Below are positions 22,141-33,569 of a stretch of 64,000 nucleotides of DNA, in pieces. How positions within the stretch are numbered: position 1 is the first letter of the stretch; the number at the start of each line of letters is the position of its first letter. The notes under the pieces were generated by a model, which saw only the letters and a list, made by a program, of their open reading frames with translations, searched no databases and was not told the DNA's origin. The translations under genes and the position numbers were made by a program. Source of the stretch: Diphasiastrum complanatum. Its lineage: Eukaryota > Streptophyta > Lycopodiopsida > Lycopodiales > Lycopodiaceae. The stretch covers positions 21,521,644 to 21,585,643 of the forward strand of contig CM055108.1 of assembly GCA_029204225.1 (NCBI GenBank). The letters are read 5' to 3'.

Positions 22141-22859
22141 TAGTATTCACTCATCTCCTATGACAATATCCCACAATTCTTTCTCTATTAGGATGTCTTT
22201 TGGCCTTTTCTTGCAAAGGCAATACTATATGTTGAGTCAATCAATGGATTTAAAAAAAAAAATCATCATTAAGCGATACTCTATGGTGGCTACCTAAACT
22301 TTTAAGGACTAAACCTTGATTGAGGGCTCTATTGCCCAACATGTAAGTGATGGGCTGGTGCATGTTTGCTATGAAAATTGTCAAGTAAATTGGCAATTTG
22401 AACATATATGAGGTCAAATTAGCAAATAATTTTGATCAAACAAGAAATCCTATGTGTGAAATTGTCTTCAAATTCGACATTTATCTTTGTCCATATTCTA
22501 TTGTACCTAGATCTATATTTAGGATCATATTGGATCTTAAATTTTCAAATGGTATTAGATCAAGGAGGCATCCAAAAATAGTAGTATTGTTGTTTATGCA
22601 TCAGTCTAGCATGATTTTATGTCTTTGACTATGTTTGTTTTGATCAACTCTCTTCTAACTTTGTGTTGTGGTTAGGTCTATGTGATCTTGAGCCATTTAT
22701 AGGTCATTTCAAGTCATTTATACTCTAGAAACAAAGATTTATGTTTTTTGATATGATTCACCAAAACAAGCCTTTAATTTGTGGAAAAGTTTGTGTACAT
22801 TGAAGTTTTATTATTGTTTCTAGTTTCTAGATTGACAATCTCCACTAGTGAGTGAGCTA

Positions 22860-24360
22860 TGCTCCCCATGTGGATGAATTAATCTCCTTTATTTTATGAA
22901 ATTGTGGATGAGCTTTGCTCCCCTTGAAAGAAAAGTCTCTCTATATGGTTTTAGCATGGATTTTGATAACACTCCAAGTGAAGTCCTATCCTTTCCCAAT
23001 GCTTTGGTGAAGATATCAGCATTGGGAAAGGATAGGACTTCACTTACACATTCCCTTGAGGACACATGTTGAAGGTCCACCTCCTTTGCTATGACTTGCT
23101 CCCTCCCAAAATGATATGCCACCTCAATATGCTTGCTCCTAGCATGAAAGATCAAATTGGTTGCCAACCTTTGGGCTGATGGATTGTCACAAAAAATGAT
23201 TGTGCTCTCTGAGTGAATATCCTTGCTGATCCTCTTGATCCATACCATCTCCCTTGTGCAATGTGTAAGAGCTTTGTACTCGGACTCACTAGATGACAAT
23301 GAGATAGTGCCTTGTTTCTTTGACATCCATGATATAGCTCCATCACCTATGAAAATAGCACTAATGGATTTCCTATCCATTATATCTCATGCAAATTCAA
23401 AAAGATTAGATGATGATCTCTCATACAATATGCCAAAATCTTGAGTTCCAATGATGTACCTCAAAACTCGTTTTCCTAGATTCCAATGCTCCTCACTAGG
23501 ATCTTACATGAATTGACTCAATCTTCCAACACAATAGCTTAGATCTGGTCTAGTAATGGTTAGATACATGAGTGAACCAACTAGCTTCCTATAGAGAGTA
23601 ATGTCCTTGAAGGATTTTTCACTACCTCTTATAGCTAGCTTTACATGAGACTCTGTATCACAAGCTTTTGTATCCACCATGTGAAATCTTTCTAGAATGG
23701 AATTAGCATACTTCTCTTGACAAATGAAAGTAGATTGAGAAGATCTAATCACTCCTAAAATGCAATGCAAATTACCAAGATCATGTACCTCAAATTCCTT
23801 CTTAAGAGCACTCTTGATATCCTCCACATCTTGATTGTTTCCACCACTCAAGATGATATCATCCACATAAATTAGCAAGATGGTAACATCATTTCCAGAA
23901 AACGTATAATAAAGTGAATGATCATACTCACTCATAGCAAATCCTTGAGAGAGTAAAAAAGTGTTAAGCTTAGCATACCAACTCCCTGGTGCTTGCTTAA
24001 GGCCATACAAACTCTTTTGTAGTAGACACACATAATTTGGCTTTGTAGATGAAATGTAGCTCTCGGGTTGCTCCATGTACACTTCCTCCTCAAGATCACC
24101 ATTCCAGAATGCATTTGTAGTGTCCCATTTCCATAGATCCCATCCATAAAGAGTAGCAAGTACTGCCTTGTACTTGTTGATAGATCCATCTTGGTTTGTC
24201 TTCACCTTGAAGATCCATTTGCATCCAATAGCTTTCTTGTCCTTAGATAACTCCACCAATCTCCATGTTCCATTCTTCATAAGAGCTTGATATTCAGGAT
24301 CCATTGCTTGGATCTACTCCTCTTTGTTCCTTGCTTCATCTACACTTGTAGGTTCATCAA
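22860..24360 (-). pseudogene. copia RT and RNase H, nearly open, internally deleted
   Basis: The ORFs 24304-23504 and 23380-22889 are successive parts of one polyprotein. RT motifs are NGTWRLVELS, GCKWIFKVKT, NGDLEEEVYM, LYGLKQAPGSWY, LLIYVDDIILSGG (intact YVDD) and SLMYLTITRPDLSY. RNase H has ISWMSKKQGTISLSSSESEY and NADIFTKALGKDR. The fingers region is deleted: NKYKA runs straight into VLATLYGWDLW, losing the usual AKGF..ETFAPV segment (about 25-30 residues). A stop lies at 23504 and another near 24311. The RNase H tail contains a 27-bp inverted repeat (22977-23044). Confidence 0.93.
22977..23044. repeat. Perfect 27-bp inverted repeat within copia RNase H
   Basis: The arm 22977-23003 (agtgaagtcctatcctttcc...) is the exact reverse complement of 23018-23044, separated by 14 bp. 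One arm is the normal coding sequence around the ADIFTKALG motif, so the other appears to be an inverted copy of it. Confidence 0.95.
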
Positions 24361-25150
24361 AAGAGGTTAGGAAAGCAACATAATTTCCAGAAACTACTTG
24401 CTTACCCTTTTCATCATGTGTGAGTCTTGAAGGCATTTGTCTTTCCTGTGATGTTCTCCTTGGCTTTTGACTTGATGCCATCATCATCACCATCTAAAGT
24501 AAGATCCTTTACATCAACATCAAGAATGTTAGATCCATCCACATCATCATCAATAGTACTTGAAGACACTTTTGGAATGTTCCCCTCATAAAAAATGACA
24601 TCTCTACCAACAATCACTTTGTTAGTAGAAGGAATGTAAGCCTTGTAGGCTTTACTCACCTCACTATATCCAACAAAAATTCCTTTCCTTGAAGATGGAT
24701 CCTCCTTGGTCCTATCATCAAGAGTAATGGTGACATATCATGTGCATCCAAAAGTTCTTAGAAAGTTGACACTTGGCCTCCTCTTGAATAGCATCTCAAA
24801 AGGTGTCCTTCCATCCAAAATAGCACTCGGCCACCTATTGCAAAAGAAATTGGTGCACAACAAAGCTTGATACCAAAGTGGTTTATCAGGATTAGCACTT
24901 AACCTCATGGCTTTAGCACTTTCACATAAAGTCCTATTCTTCCTTTTAGCCACTCCATTTTGTTGTGAGGTCCTTGGTGTTGTATACTCCCTCTTGATCC
25001 CATGCTCATGACAAAAGGCCTTAAACATGGTAGATATGTACTCACCACTATTATCACTCCTTAAGCACTTGATCCTTGTGGAAAATTGGTTCTTCCTTGC
25101 ATTCTTGAACTTGATAAAGACATCATACACTTCATCCTTGATCTTTACTA
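24360..25150 (-). pseudogene. copia integrase C-terminal half and linker
   Basis: The ORF 25130-24738 carries the integrase C-terminal core: LRSDNSGEYIS, FCHEHGIKREYTTP, QQNGVAKRKNRTL and LRTFGCT, including the catalytic glutamate context (QQNGVAKRKNRTL where AERKNRT is usual). The ORF 24659-24414 continues YKAYIPSTNKVIVGRDVIFY and a long acidic linker. Upstream of 25150 the similarity stops, so gag, protease and the first integrase half are missing. It is the same orientation and likely the same element as 22860-24360. Confidence 0.92.
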
Positions 25151-26200
25151 CACATCAACGTGGAGATTAAACAAAGAAAGGTAGTTGCCATGCTATTCAA
25201 AATTGTTAGTGGAAAGCACTCTAACTTCTTCATGTGCATAGCATCATAAGAATGAGATTATCAATGTTGCTATGAAACATTTAAAAAGCCAATTATAAAA
25301 AAACTAAACATGAATGGCATCAAGTTCTACACCTTCAAATTCGCGTGGATCCTCTTAAAGAAATAGTCGAACAACATAATTCTTGGAGAGGGCTAAGCAA
25401 CTAAATAAAATTGTTTAACCAAAAGCTTCCAATGTCCAACTACACTACTATAAGGTTCCTTAGGCAATTTCGTGGCATGAGTTGGGTATTTACCTTGATA
25501 CATGATGTTGGAAGTTTCATAAAATACTTGGCCTTGGTAGAATGATTTTGCTCAGTTCATGTTTCAGCTCGTGTTTGCACTTAATGGGATATTTTTTTGC
25601 TTTGTTTTCACACATCACATTGAGAAGATTCAAGGGCATGGAAAGATCTACTACAACATTTTTTTCATTGAGGACAAAATAATCAATATATGGATGGCCA
25701 TATATACAATCCTTGAAGACATGGTTGCAGTAGCTAAGATAAGCAAAAAAGACGATCAGAGAGCTTGGGAGCATCTTAGAAGGCTCTTTGGGAGTTTTAG
25801 GAAAGTTTGGTCTCTAAGAAAATTCTTGGTGCGAAGGTTCTCAATGGAATATAGAGCTTTACTCTCACCTAGCTAAAAATAGAGGCTCCTAGCATATACC
25901 AACTCAATATAAATAAATCTAAGCTAGATGTATCATCTAGCAAACTGACGAAGGTTAATATGACTGTTTAAATCATGGTCTAATCCTCATAGTGATTTTT
26001 GGATCATTTTTCTTTCAGAAACTGATCCTTGAAAATACTTTCCTTCCTCTTTTTATGATATGATGACTTTTTTGGATTTTGCTCATCATTTTTCAATTCT
26101 TTTTTGAATTTTCACTATCTTTTTTCAAAAAATAAAAATAACTAATAAAAAACAACCAAATTGTAAAATCCAAGAAAGATAAAAAATCAAATTTTCAATC
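25150..26200. other. Repeat-derived stretch, no gene recognised
   Basis: ORFs of 85-105 codons occur on both strands at 25517-25876 but show no reliable motif. The sequence may be degenerate retrotransposon material. A duplicated phrase (ttttcaaaa, aaaaaataaaaataac) marks the AT-rich end. Confidence 0.35.
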
Positions 26201-26209
26201 AGGCTGGGG

Positions 26210-26390
26210 GATCAGACTACCAAAACTTGCATAATTGGCTACCATTCACAAGGGTATCAAATCTTTGTCCATCAAGGTATTCTAGGACCACTGCTCCATA
26301 AGATAGAATCTCTTTAACTATGTATGGTTCTTCACATGCAAATTTCAATTTTCTCTTGATCCATTTTCATTCCCTTGGGGGATGATTTTT
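26210..26390 (-). pseudogene. Ty3/gypsy polyprotein C-terminal scrap
   Basis: On the minus strand about 50 residues read KRKLKFACEEPYIVKEILSY, GAVVLEYLDGQRFDT and, one frame on, NGSQLCKFW. This resembles the tail of gypsy integrases (GPY..KEV...GA..LE..DG......VNG..LK.Y). It carries a frameshift. Only this tail is found. Confidence 0.55.
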
Positions 26391-26579
26391 TGGTGAGCAT
26401 TTCTCGGCAAGCAGTTTCATGGCAAAGGCAAGCATCTTTAGCAGATGCTCGCCCTTCATCCCAATCTTTCCACTTTTTATCTATTCAAGTACCATTTTCT
26501 ATCTATTAATCAATTACCAATTTTTTCGTAATACAATCCTCAATCTTTGGCATTGACCCTGGCCTTACAACTTGTCCAT

Positions 26580-26700
26580 TTGTTCCCTACCTGACCTTAT
26601 ACACCCATCTAAATCCAATAGCTTTCCTTCCTTCTAGCAACCTGAACAAGTCCCATGCATTTCAACAGTCTAAACAACTATTGATGATTCAATTCTCTAG
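26580..26700 (-). pseudogene. copia RT N-terminal scrap
   Basis: The minus strand reads WDLFRLLEGRKAIGFRWVYK followed by R, matching the copia RT start (TW.LV.LP..KK.IG.KWV.K). About 25 residues are recognisable. Confidence 0.5.
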
Positions 26701-26799
26701 GATTTTCCATTTGATGATTCTCTGGCCGACTATAGATGATCCATTGTTTTTGTCAAGATAAATACTTCCACCAAGGCGACATCCTTACAATGTTGTGTA

Positions 26800-27660
26800 A
26801 ATGAGGCATAGGATGTGAATTGCGGGTAGAAAATTCTTCTGGTGTATTGTCAAATTGTTTCATTTGGAAATATGTATACTTGAGTCAATTGCTCCTCTAT
26901 AGTAGCTAGAGTTGCAACAATAGAGTGGTGATGAGATGTATAGTTAATCTTCAAGAAATATATTGTAACTCTTGATGATTTTTTCCTTTTTTTTCTTCAC
27001 AAATTTAATAATAGAAACTCACAAAAGAAAGTTAAGGCACCCAACCATGACGAATAAGATTTGCTTTCATGGTAAATACATGGTTTGTATTGTCTTGAAT
27101 GACATTCTACCATAGAGTGCAAAGACATCTCAAGGAGGCCCAAGGGCATATGACGACATGTTACCCGACCAATTGATGGAGATGCTTGCCATACTTATGA
27201 AAAAATATAAATCTATGTTGGCAAGCAGAGGAGATTATGAGACAAAGGAGAAGTGATTTTTCTTTCTATAGTACTTCAAGTGAGAATGCAAGTGGAAGGT
27301 GTACACACATAGAAATTTCCATAGCACCTAAAAAGACCAATTCCACATTGAACAAATACAAATACAATCCAAGTCTACAAAAGAGACCCAACACAACAAG
27401 CAAAATCAAAATGGAGAAGCTAAGGTCTTGCTATCACAATCTATATAGATGATTTTCTCTCAAAGACATACAAATTGTACTGAATGTCTGCATTCTTGCA
27501 ACACTATGGCACAATTATCTATCAATGTAGTTGCTTCACACTTTGTTACAAAGTTGTCAATGGATTAACAAGTAACTATGGTGAAAGCTATATGTCTAGC
27601 TACAAGAATATCAAAGGAAGTAGTAACAAATTGTTCCTATTTCACTTTCAAACTCCAAAT
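26800..27660. other. Stretch without recognised genes
   Basis: No family motif on either strand. It ends at the GT microsatellite. Confidence 0.5.
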
Positions 27661-27672
27661 TCATTTACGATA

Positions 27673-27674
<2 letters not shown>

Positions 27675-27739
<65 letters not shown>
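27675..27739 (+). repeat. (GT)n microsatellite
   Basis: An uninterrupted run of about 32 TG units. Cys/Val-repeat ORFs across it are artefacts. Confidence 0.97.
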
Positions 27740-27741
<2 letters not shown>

Positions 27742-27744
27742 TGG

Positions 27745-29800
27745 TATCTTGAGCAAATCTAGTTTGTGATACATCCTTAGACATCAAATTCAAGTCTTAA
27801 CTAATCTACACAGTAGATGAAACACTATAATCTACATACAGTTTTGATGAGTGCTAAAAGCATTGTGGGTCATTGGTGGTTCAATGATTTCAAGCAAGAA
27901 TTCTCCACTATTAAAGCTTTAGTAGCTTAAATACTTTTGCTTCAAAAGCCTCGGATAATACCAATGATCAAGACTCAAGTATATTGAAATTTCAAACACT
28001 ACGGATAGAAGACTGAAGGAACAATGGAGGTATCCAAATAATCACTAAGATCTCAACACGTTCCGAAAAAAGATATTTAACATGAAATGTGAGAGATAAA
28101 TCACACTATGTTATTTTGAAACCAGCTGGGAGCCCAAAAGATTATGCAAATTTAATTTCAAATGTAATACTTGAGGTCTTGTCAAGATAAAAAATTGCCC
28201 CTGTATTGTACAATATTAGTCATGAATATGCGTTGTATGAGAGCGTGCAAACTAATGTTTTGAAGTAAGCTAAGATTGGATAAAAAAAAGAACACAACAA
28301 AGTTGCAAATTGCTATCCGCAAAGAGAATCAATGTTAGATGTCTAAACAAGCCAACATTAAGACAACATATGTAAACACTTTGCCTCATGAAGAAAACTT
28401 AATATTGAAAGTTTTACAAATACGTAATTCTGTCAATATAGTACAACAATTTGAACAGAAGAAGCAAGCTCCAAGTATTGAAGATTCTAAAAGCAACAAC
28501 ACGAGATGCTCTGTGAATGTCTACATAAACATATTATCCATATTGTATGAAGATCAATGAACTATTAGCCTTTGACAAAAAAAGCTTCCAATTCAATTTA
28601 TGGTAATGATAACAGAGATTCTGCATCTGTTATTGCAGCACACTGTGACCTGACCAGATACATATAATTACTTGTCGAGCTGGGCACAACTTACTTCTTT
28701 AACCACTCTCTTCATAAATATGTTTCGATTGAAAATATTATCTTTCAAAAGTCTATAGTTATTCCATAAACAATTCTCAGATGACAAAAATTGTGAGTAT
28801 CGTTTATCAAAACAAATACCTCTCAACTCAAGTGCAAATCATGAACAAGTTTGTAAATGCGGAACTGTAGCATAAGCCTCTCGATGAACAAATTAACCAG
28901 GAACACAAAATTGGCTTAGCCAGTCATACACGTTGCATTAGAACTTTCAGAATTCACTAGACAGAAAAAGGAGCTTCCTTCAGACAACTTTAGCATTTGC
29001 AACAATGAATGTACAAACCAGATGTGAAACAATGCTGAAAAATAACTATCGCAAGCTGATTGACAAGAGAAAAAACTCAGTTGACTTAGCGGTTGCATCC
29101 ATGCATGTGCATATCAGATGACAAACACTGAAAAAGGCATGGGATGCAAGGCAGATTTGTGTTTCAAACGGATGCAAGGCAGAAGAGCAATGGGAACAAT
29201 TCATGAGTAAGGCTGATGTGGGTCTAAACTTGGCTATGCTAAATTGTTGGTTAACCTTTCTGTGATCTCATGCAATTTCAAAGGAGTCACGGTAAATGTC
29301 AAGAAAAATTTAAAAGTAGATATATTTAGGGAGTGATGAGCTAAGCTAATTGTATAGGAGTTATCTTTCAATTAACCCATGTTCTTGCATTATCATGACA
29401 CCACAAATTATAGACCATGCTAAGGTATTGAAAAAATATATCATGGCATGTGAAAGGCTTGTATACTAAGACATTAGTCTGATTTGAGACATGGATAGCT
29501 CTAAGATATTGCAAAACATATGATCCACAATTCAGTTTTCATCAAGTGAAAATTTCATTTGATTCTATCTTAGCATTTGTTGGGATTTTTTGTGCACACA
29601 TGAAACTAGCATATAGTATGCAAGTAAATCAATCACTTAGTATCTAAACAGTGGACAAGTGACCATCTGAAATTGATTTTGGCTAGAATGATTCTTATTT
29701 AAGAGTAGAGCAGAACTAAATTACGAAGTGTCTTACACTATGAAGTATGGTTATTGTGTTTTGTCCATATATCATCATCCAGCAAAAAGGTATGAAAATG
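27745..29800. other. Stretch without recognised genes
   Basis: Only short ORFs without motifs are seen. The 73-codon + ORF at 28339-28560 has no recognised similarity. It could hold old element debris. Confidence 0.45.
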
Positions 29801-29839
29801 GTGCAGCATAACAAGCAAAGTTTGCATCCAGCAGGACAA

Positions 29840-30223
29840 TCATGCTCTCAAACTGCTCATTTGCACCTTTCTTGGGACAACCACTTTGTCCATTGCTACA
29901 ACCTTGTCGACAAGAGATCGTGTTCTTTGAATGCAAGCCCGGTTGGTTTCAGGTTGCATGTAATGGGCATGCTGGCCTGTGTGAACCATAAGCTTTGACA
30001 ACTGATTCTCTTTCGGCATCAGATAATAAACAGTGCAGGGGCACGATCCCACACATACAACCACCTTTTTGCAGAAGGCACATACAATGGTGCCTGCACC
30101 ATCAACAAGTAAACCAACTAGACACCTTTTCTTCAATGTGCCCTTGAAAAAGGTGGTGTTCTTCCCGGCGCCGTTCAAAAGTATGGACAACTCACTTTCT
30201 AGCATTCCATCATGCCCACACAA
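29840..30223 (-). pseudogene. Unrecognised Cys/His protein, likely element-derived
   Basis: A 127-codon minus ORF contains TIVCAFCKKVVVCVGSCPCT, YYLMPKENQLSKLMVHTGQH and AHYMQPETNR. The CxxC, Cys-x-Cys and HxGxHxH spacing suggests a zinc-binding fold of the kind found upstream of transposase catalytic domains in plant elements. I infer a transposon protein but cannot name it. It is downstream of, and in the same orientation as, the ORF at 30307-30750, with a frame break between them. Confidence 0.4.
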
Positions 30224-30306
30224 TAACTCATACGCACAACACCATCAAATACTATGTTGCTCGTGATAGGCTTTGTCTCAAAAAAGGCCCTATGGTTTTG
30301 GATCCT

Positions 30307-30750
30307 TTAAAGCAGCTTCGTTAAAGTGGTGGAACTTGGTTTTGACAAGATCATCTCAATGAAACTCTTTGCAGACTTGGTTGGTTCGTCCCCCTGTGAT
30401 ATCCAAGTATTTGCATTCCCTTGTCTATCCTCTAGACTATCGAGATTGATTGTTGTGGTGGTGCGCTTACAAAATTCTGTTGACTGTGGGCCAGGAGTTT
30501 CTTTGCATTTCTGAGGTTGTTTTTTTGTTTCGTCCTCCGATGTGTCACTACTATCCAAATTTACCATGTGGTGGATAGTGCTTTGATTTGCCTTCGCTTC
30601 AACCTCATATAGTGTAGACATGCTTTCGTCCAAGAGGAAATAATCCACCCATTCGATTTCTCTGTAACTCTTTAGCGGGATTGAAAACCTCATGCCATCA
30701 ACAATGGTTACCACAACAGATATGGCATGGGAATTTTGTGCATTTCCCAA
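30307..30750 (-). pseudogene. Hypothetical acidic/polar protein upstream of the Cys/His ORF
   Basis: This 147-codon minus ORF begins with a compact segment (VVVTIVDGMRFSIPLKSYRE, then WVDYFLLDES) and continues into a Ser/Thr/Glu-rich linker with NLDSSDTSEDETKK and NLDSLEDRQG. It ends in SFIEMILSKP. No family is recognised. A shared orientation and about 84 bp spacing to 29840-30223 suggest one broken gene. The frame is open upstream of the proposed start, which lies in a region with another stop. Confidence 0.35.
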
Positions 30751-30775
30751 TCTCGACTATAGCTGGCTTTTGCTC

Positions 30776-30912
30776 ACAATGACAAGTTCATGTAGAGAAT
30801 AGTAGTTCCTTTGAATGTTATCTTTGCCTCCATCACTACTGAAAACGACAAGTTCATGTACAGAATAGTAGTTCCTTTGAATGTTATCTTTGCCTCCATC
30901 AGTACTGAAAAC
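30776..30912 (+). repeat. Tandem duplication, 67-68-bp unit
   Basis: Two copies of gacaagttcatgta(g/c)agaatag...catca(c/g)tactgaaaacga sit head to tail and differ at about two bases, so the duplication is recent. Confidence 0.93.
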
Positions 30913-31059
30913 GAATCATTCAGATATTAGTAACATCACCAACAAAAAACATTTCTGACTAACTATATAGTTCTTTCTGCTATGTCCATCTGTTTGGGTA
31001 GGAAAATACCATGTGAAACACAATAAACGACAAATAATTAGGTTGGATTAAAAATTTAG

Positions 31060-31620
31060 AACAGCCTCTGCACAATGTCACCAAAAGTAGAGGATGAGGG
31101 TTGCAGAACAAGCTCCACACAGACCTATAAAATGCGCTATAGAACAAGCTTCACACAAAGATCCAGGTGGTGAAAAAGGGCAAGCTTCAAACAAAAAAGA
31201 TCTAGAATAGTCTCCGCACAATGTCGCCAAGAGTAGAGGACAAGGGTTGAAGAACAAGCTCCACACAGACCTATAAAATGAGCTATAGAACAAGCTCCAC
31301 ATAGAGATCTAGCTGGTGATAAATATGACAGACCTGTAAAACGAGCTACAAAACAAGCTCCACAAAGAGATCCAAGTGGTGAGAAGTATGACATACCTAT
31401 AAAATGATTGAACACAAATCTCGAGGGCAAGTTTCAAACAAAAAGGATCTTGCCCGGTACGCAAAAGTAGATGACAAATGCTGCAGAACAAGCTCCACAC
31501 ATACCTGTAAAATGAGCTACAGAACAAGCTCTGCAAGAAGACCCAGGTGGTGATAAGTATGACAGACATGTAAAACGTTTGAACATAAAGCTTCAGGGCA
31601 AGCTTCACATAGACCTTGAG
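31060..31620 (+). repeat. Higher-order tandem repeat array
   Basis: Short units built on agaacaagctcca(c)aca, gacctataaaatgagctata and agatccaggtggtga recur about eight times with insertions. A longer unit of about 140-150 bp (gcaca-atgtc(a/g)cca-agagtagagga(c/t) to caaacaaaaa-gatct) repeats at 31067 and 31207 and, more weakly, near 31440. ORFs across it on the minus strand are repeat artefacts. Confidence 0.85.
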
Positions 31621-31799
31621 CCAATGTGTGAAGGAGAATTAGTGGAAGATGGTTTGGACAATTTTTCAATAGACACTTGCTAGTGGTTGCTGCCTAGTGC
31701 TAGTGGCATGCTATTAGGTGATTGGGCCAACAAAATAGCTGTTTTGCCATTCTTGGCATGCAAAGGAGGTAGTTGAAGGATGGTGAAAAATATGGGTGC

Positions 31800-32600
31800 T
31801 AGTTGAAGTGATATCTAGAAGATGGCCAAGGGACTTGCAACAAAACATTCGTTGCAATCATGGAACTACTGGAAAATGTCATAGCACCTTGCATGGAATA
31901 TTAGTCCCTTGTAAATCATCTCTATAACGAGGAGTGTCACATATTGGACATCTCCTAAGTGCTTGAAACTCACCTCAATACAAGATGCAATCTATTGGAC
32001 ATGCATGATGCAATTTGTAGTCCATTCCCAATGACTTTAGCATCTTACGTGCCTCGGATCTTGTCTCTAGCATAGTGTTTCCTTCTGGGAGTATCTTACA
32101 CAATAATCTGTACAAAACCAAATGAATTTACTTAGTACATGTACAATCAAAACTTGCTTGCAAGACAAAATACATTACAAGATAGAAAATATTTTAATTA
32201 TCTTTACCCAAATAAAGATGTAACACTTGTGTTACTCCATTTGTATTTTGCTTGGAGGTTTAATAAAAGCAACGTTGTAGCCAAACGAGAAGTCTTTGCG
32301 CCCATTTCTTCTCTTAACATATTCTCCTCGGCACTCACAAATGCTTCTTCAACGTGTGATCCTTCCACATCATGATGCTCGTATACATCATTTATTCAAT
32401 TCTCCATGATTTCATTTTCATCATGCATAGATGCATCGTTGTCTGCACTTGAACTTGATTCAGAAGAGCTACAATGACGTTGAGGCCGATCTACATAATC
32501 ATGATCTTGCCTTTCATCAATTTCATCACTTGTCTTAATCCTTTATGCTGTCGACGAGAGAATTGATTTATATGTGGACCATCGTATGCCATCCTATTTT
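31800..32600 (-). pseudogene. CACTA (En/Spm) Tnp2-type transposase remnant
   Basis: On the minus strand an acidic leader (SSESSSSADNDASMHDENEI) is followed by AEENMLREE, LATTLLLLNLQAKYKWSN and TSVTSL, then LPEGNTMLETRSEARKML, YKLHHACPIDCILY, RRCPICDTPRY and KVL-HFPVVP-LQRMF with stops at the dashes. This is the order of a plant Tnp2 transposase N-terminal half: LLLL.LK..Y.WS, LLPEGN, HACPNDCILY, CP.C, FPLIPRLQRMF. Several stops and frameshifts make it non-functional. The catalytic C-terminal half is not found; tandem repeats begin nearby. Confidence 0.8.
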
Positions 32601-32609
32601 TGGATTTAG

Positions 32610-33060
32610 CTCATGGAATGCTATTATTGGTGTCGGTAGAGCTAGATGATAATTGAAAATCCTTCAATAAAAAAAACAAATGCTTAATTATATGACAACA
32701 TCTAGTGAAATCATCCATGAAATTTGAAATCTCAATACAAACTAGCAATATCTAACAATGGACTCAACACATATCATAATAGAATACATTAAACATAATC
32801 AATGTCATCATATGTAAGCAGACAAAAAACATCCATAGAAAACATCCATTCAAGAATTTATATGTCTGATTCATCAAGTACATGGATTTGTTGATTGTTC
32901 CATTAGAGAAAATTTGGCCTTGGAAAGGGCCCTATAAGGATTGCCATGTAGGATGACATTTTTTTGGCAATGTAAAATACTAAAATAAAATCTGTTTCTG
33001 CCCGCAGTCCTGCCCACACAGTCTTCGATGATCAGCTATTATGTGGGTAGTATAGTCTAT
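32610..33060. other. AT-rich stretch without recognised genes
   Basis: No motif or ORF of interest. It could be an intron or intergenic part of the CACTA relic. Confidence 0.4.
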
Positions 33061-33071
33061 GACTGAAAAAA

Positions 33072-33388
33072 ATCATAACTTTTGAATGGCAACTCGGATT
33101 GAGACGATTACGGTGCCATTAGAAAGCCCTCGACGAGAGCTTTTCAATGACATCCAAATGACCCAATTCTGAGCTATGGTGAAGAATTTGATGGGTCAAA
33201 CCGGTCAACTACGCTTGAAAGAGATATCAGGTGGACCAAGTGTTGACCGACCAAAACTTTGACTGGCCATAACTTCTTCATCATAGCTCGGAACTGGGTC
33301 ATGTTGGGTGTCATTGAAAAGCTCTCGTCGAGGGCTTTCTAATGGCACCGTAATCATCTCGATCGAAGTTGCCTTCAAAAGTACAGTA
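33072..33388. repeat. Long foldback (inverted repeat), arms ~110-140 bp
   Basis: The left arm from about 33076 (ttttgaatggcaactcgg, gattacggtgccattagaaa, gccctcgacgagagcttttc, aatgacatccaaatgaccca) is matched by the reverse complement of the right arm to about 33384. Only scattered mismatches are seen. Similarity weakens toward the centre (ggtcaaaccggtcaac). Confidence 0.93.
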
Positions 33389-33503
33389 TTTTTTTTTTGC
33401 TGAGTTGCATACTATACTACAAATAAAATGGCTTATTTACGGGCTACCCCCGACACAAAATTACAGTTCTTCTAAAAAGAAAAGAAAATCAATTTGAAGG
33501 AGC

Positions 33504-33569
33504 TACGTTACGTAGATTTCAAATTTGAGTGTTTTGATTGGACCATGTGGAAGAAACTTTTGAGAAAAA
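33504..33569 (+). repeat. Dispersed repeat shared with 21478-21545
   Basis: Near-identical to the segment at 21478-21545 (tacgttacgtagatttcaaa ... gttttgattgg). It shows that this and the 21.3-21.6 kb block are copies of one repeat family. Confidence 0.85.

Noticed and set aside
31078..31608. Three minus-strand ORFs with recurring CSSFYRS-like phrases
   Set aside because: They translate the tandem array in shifted frames; no independent coding evidence.
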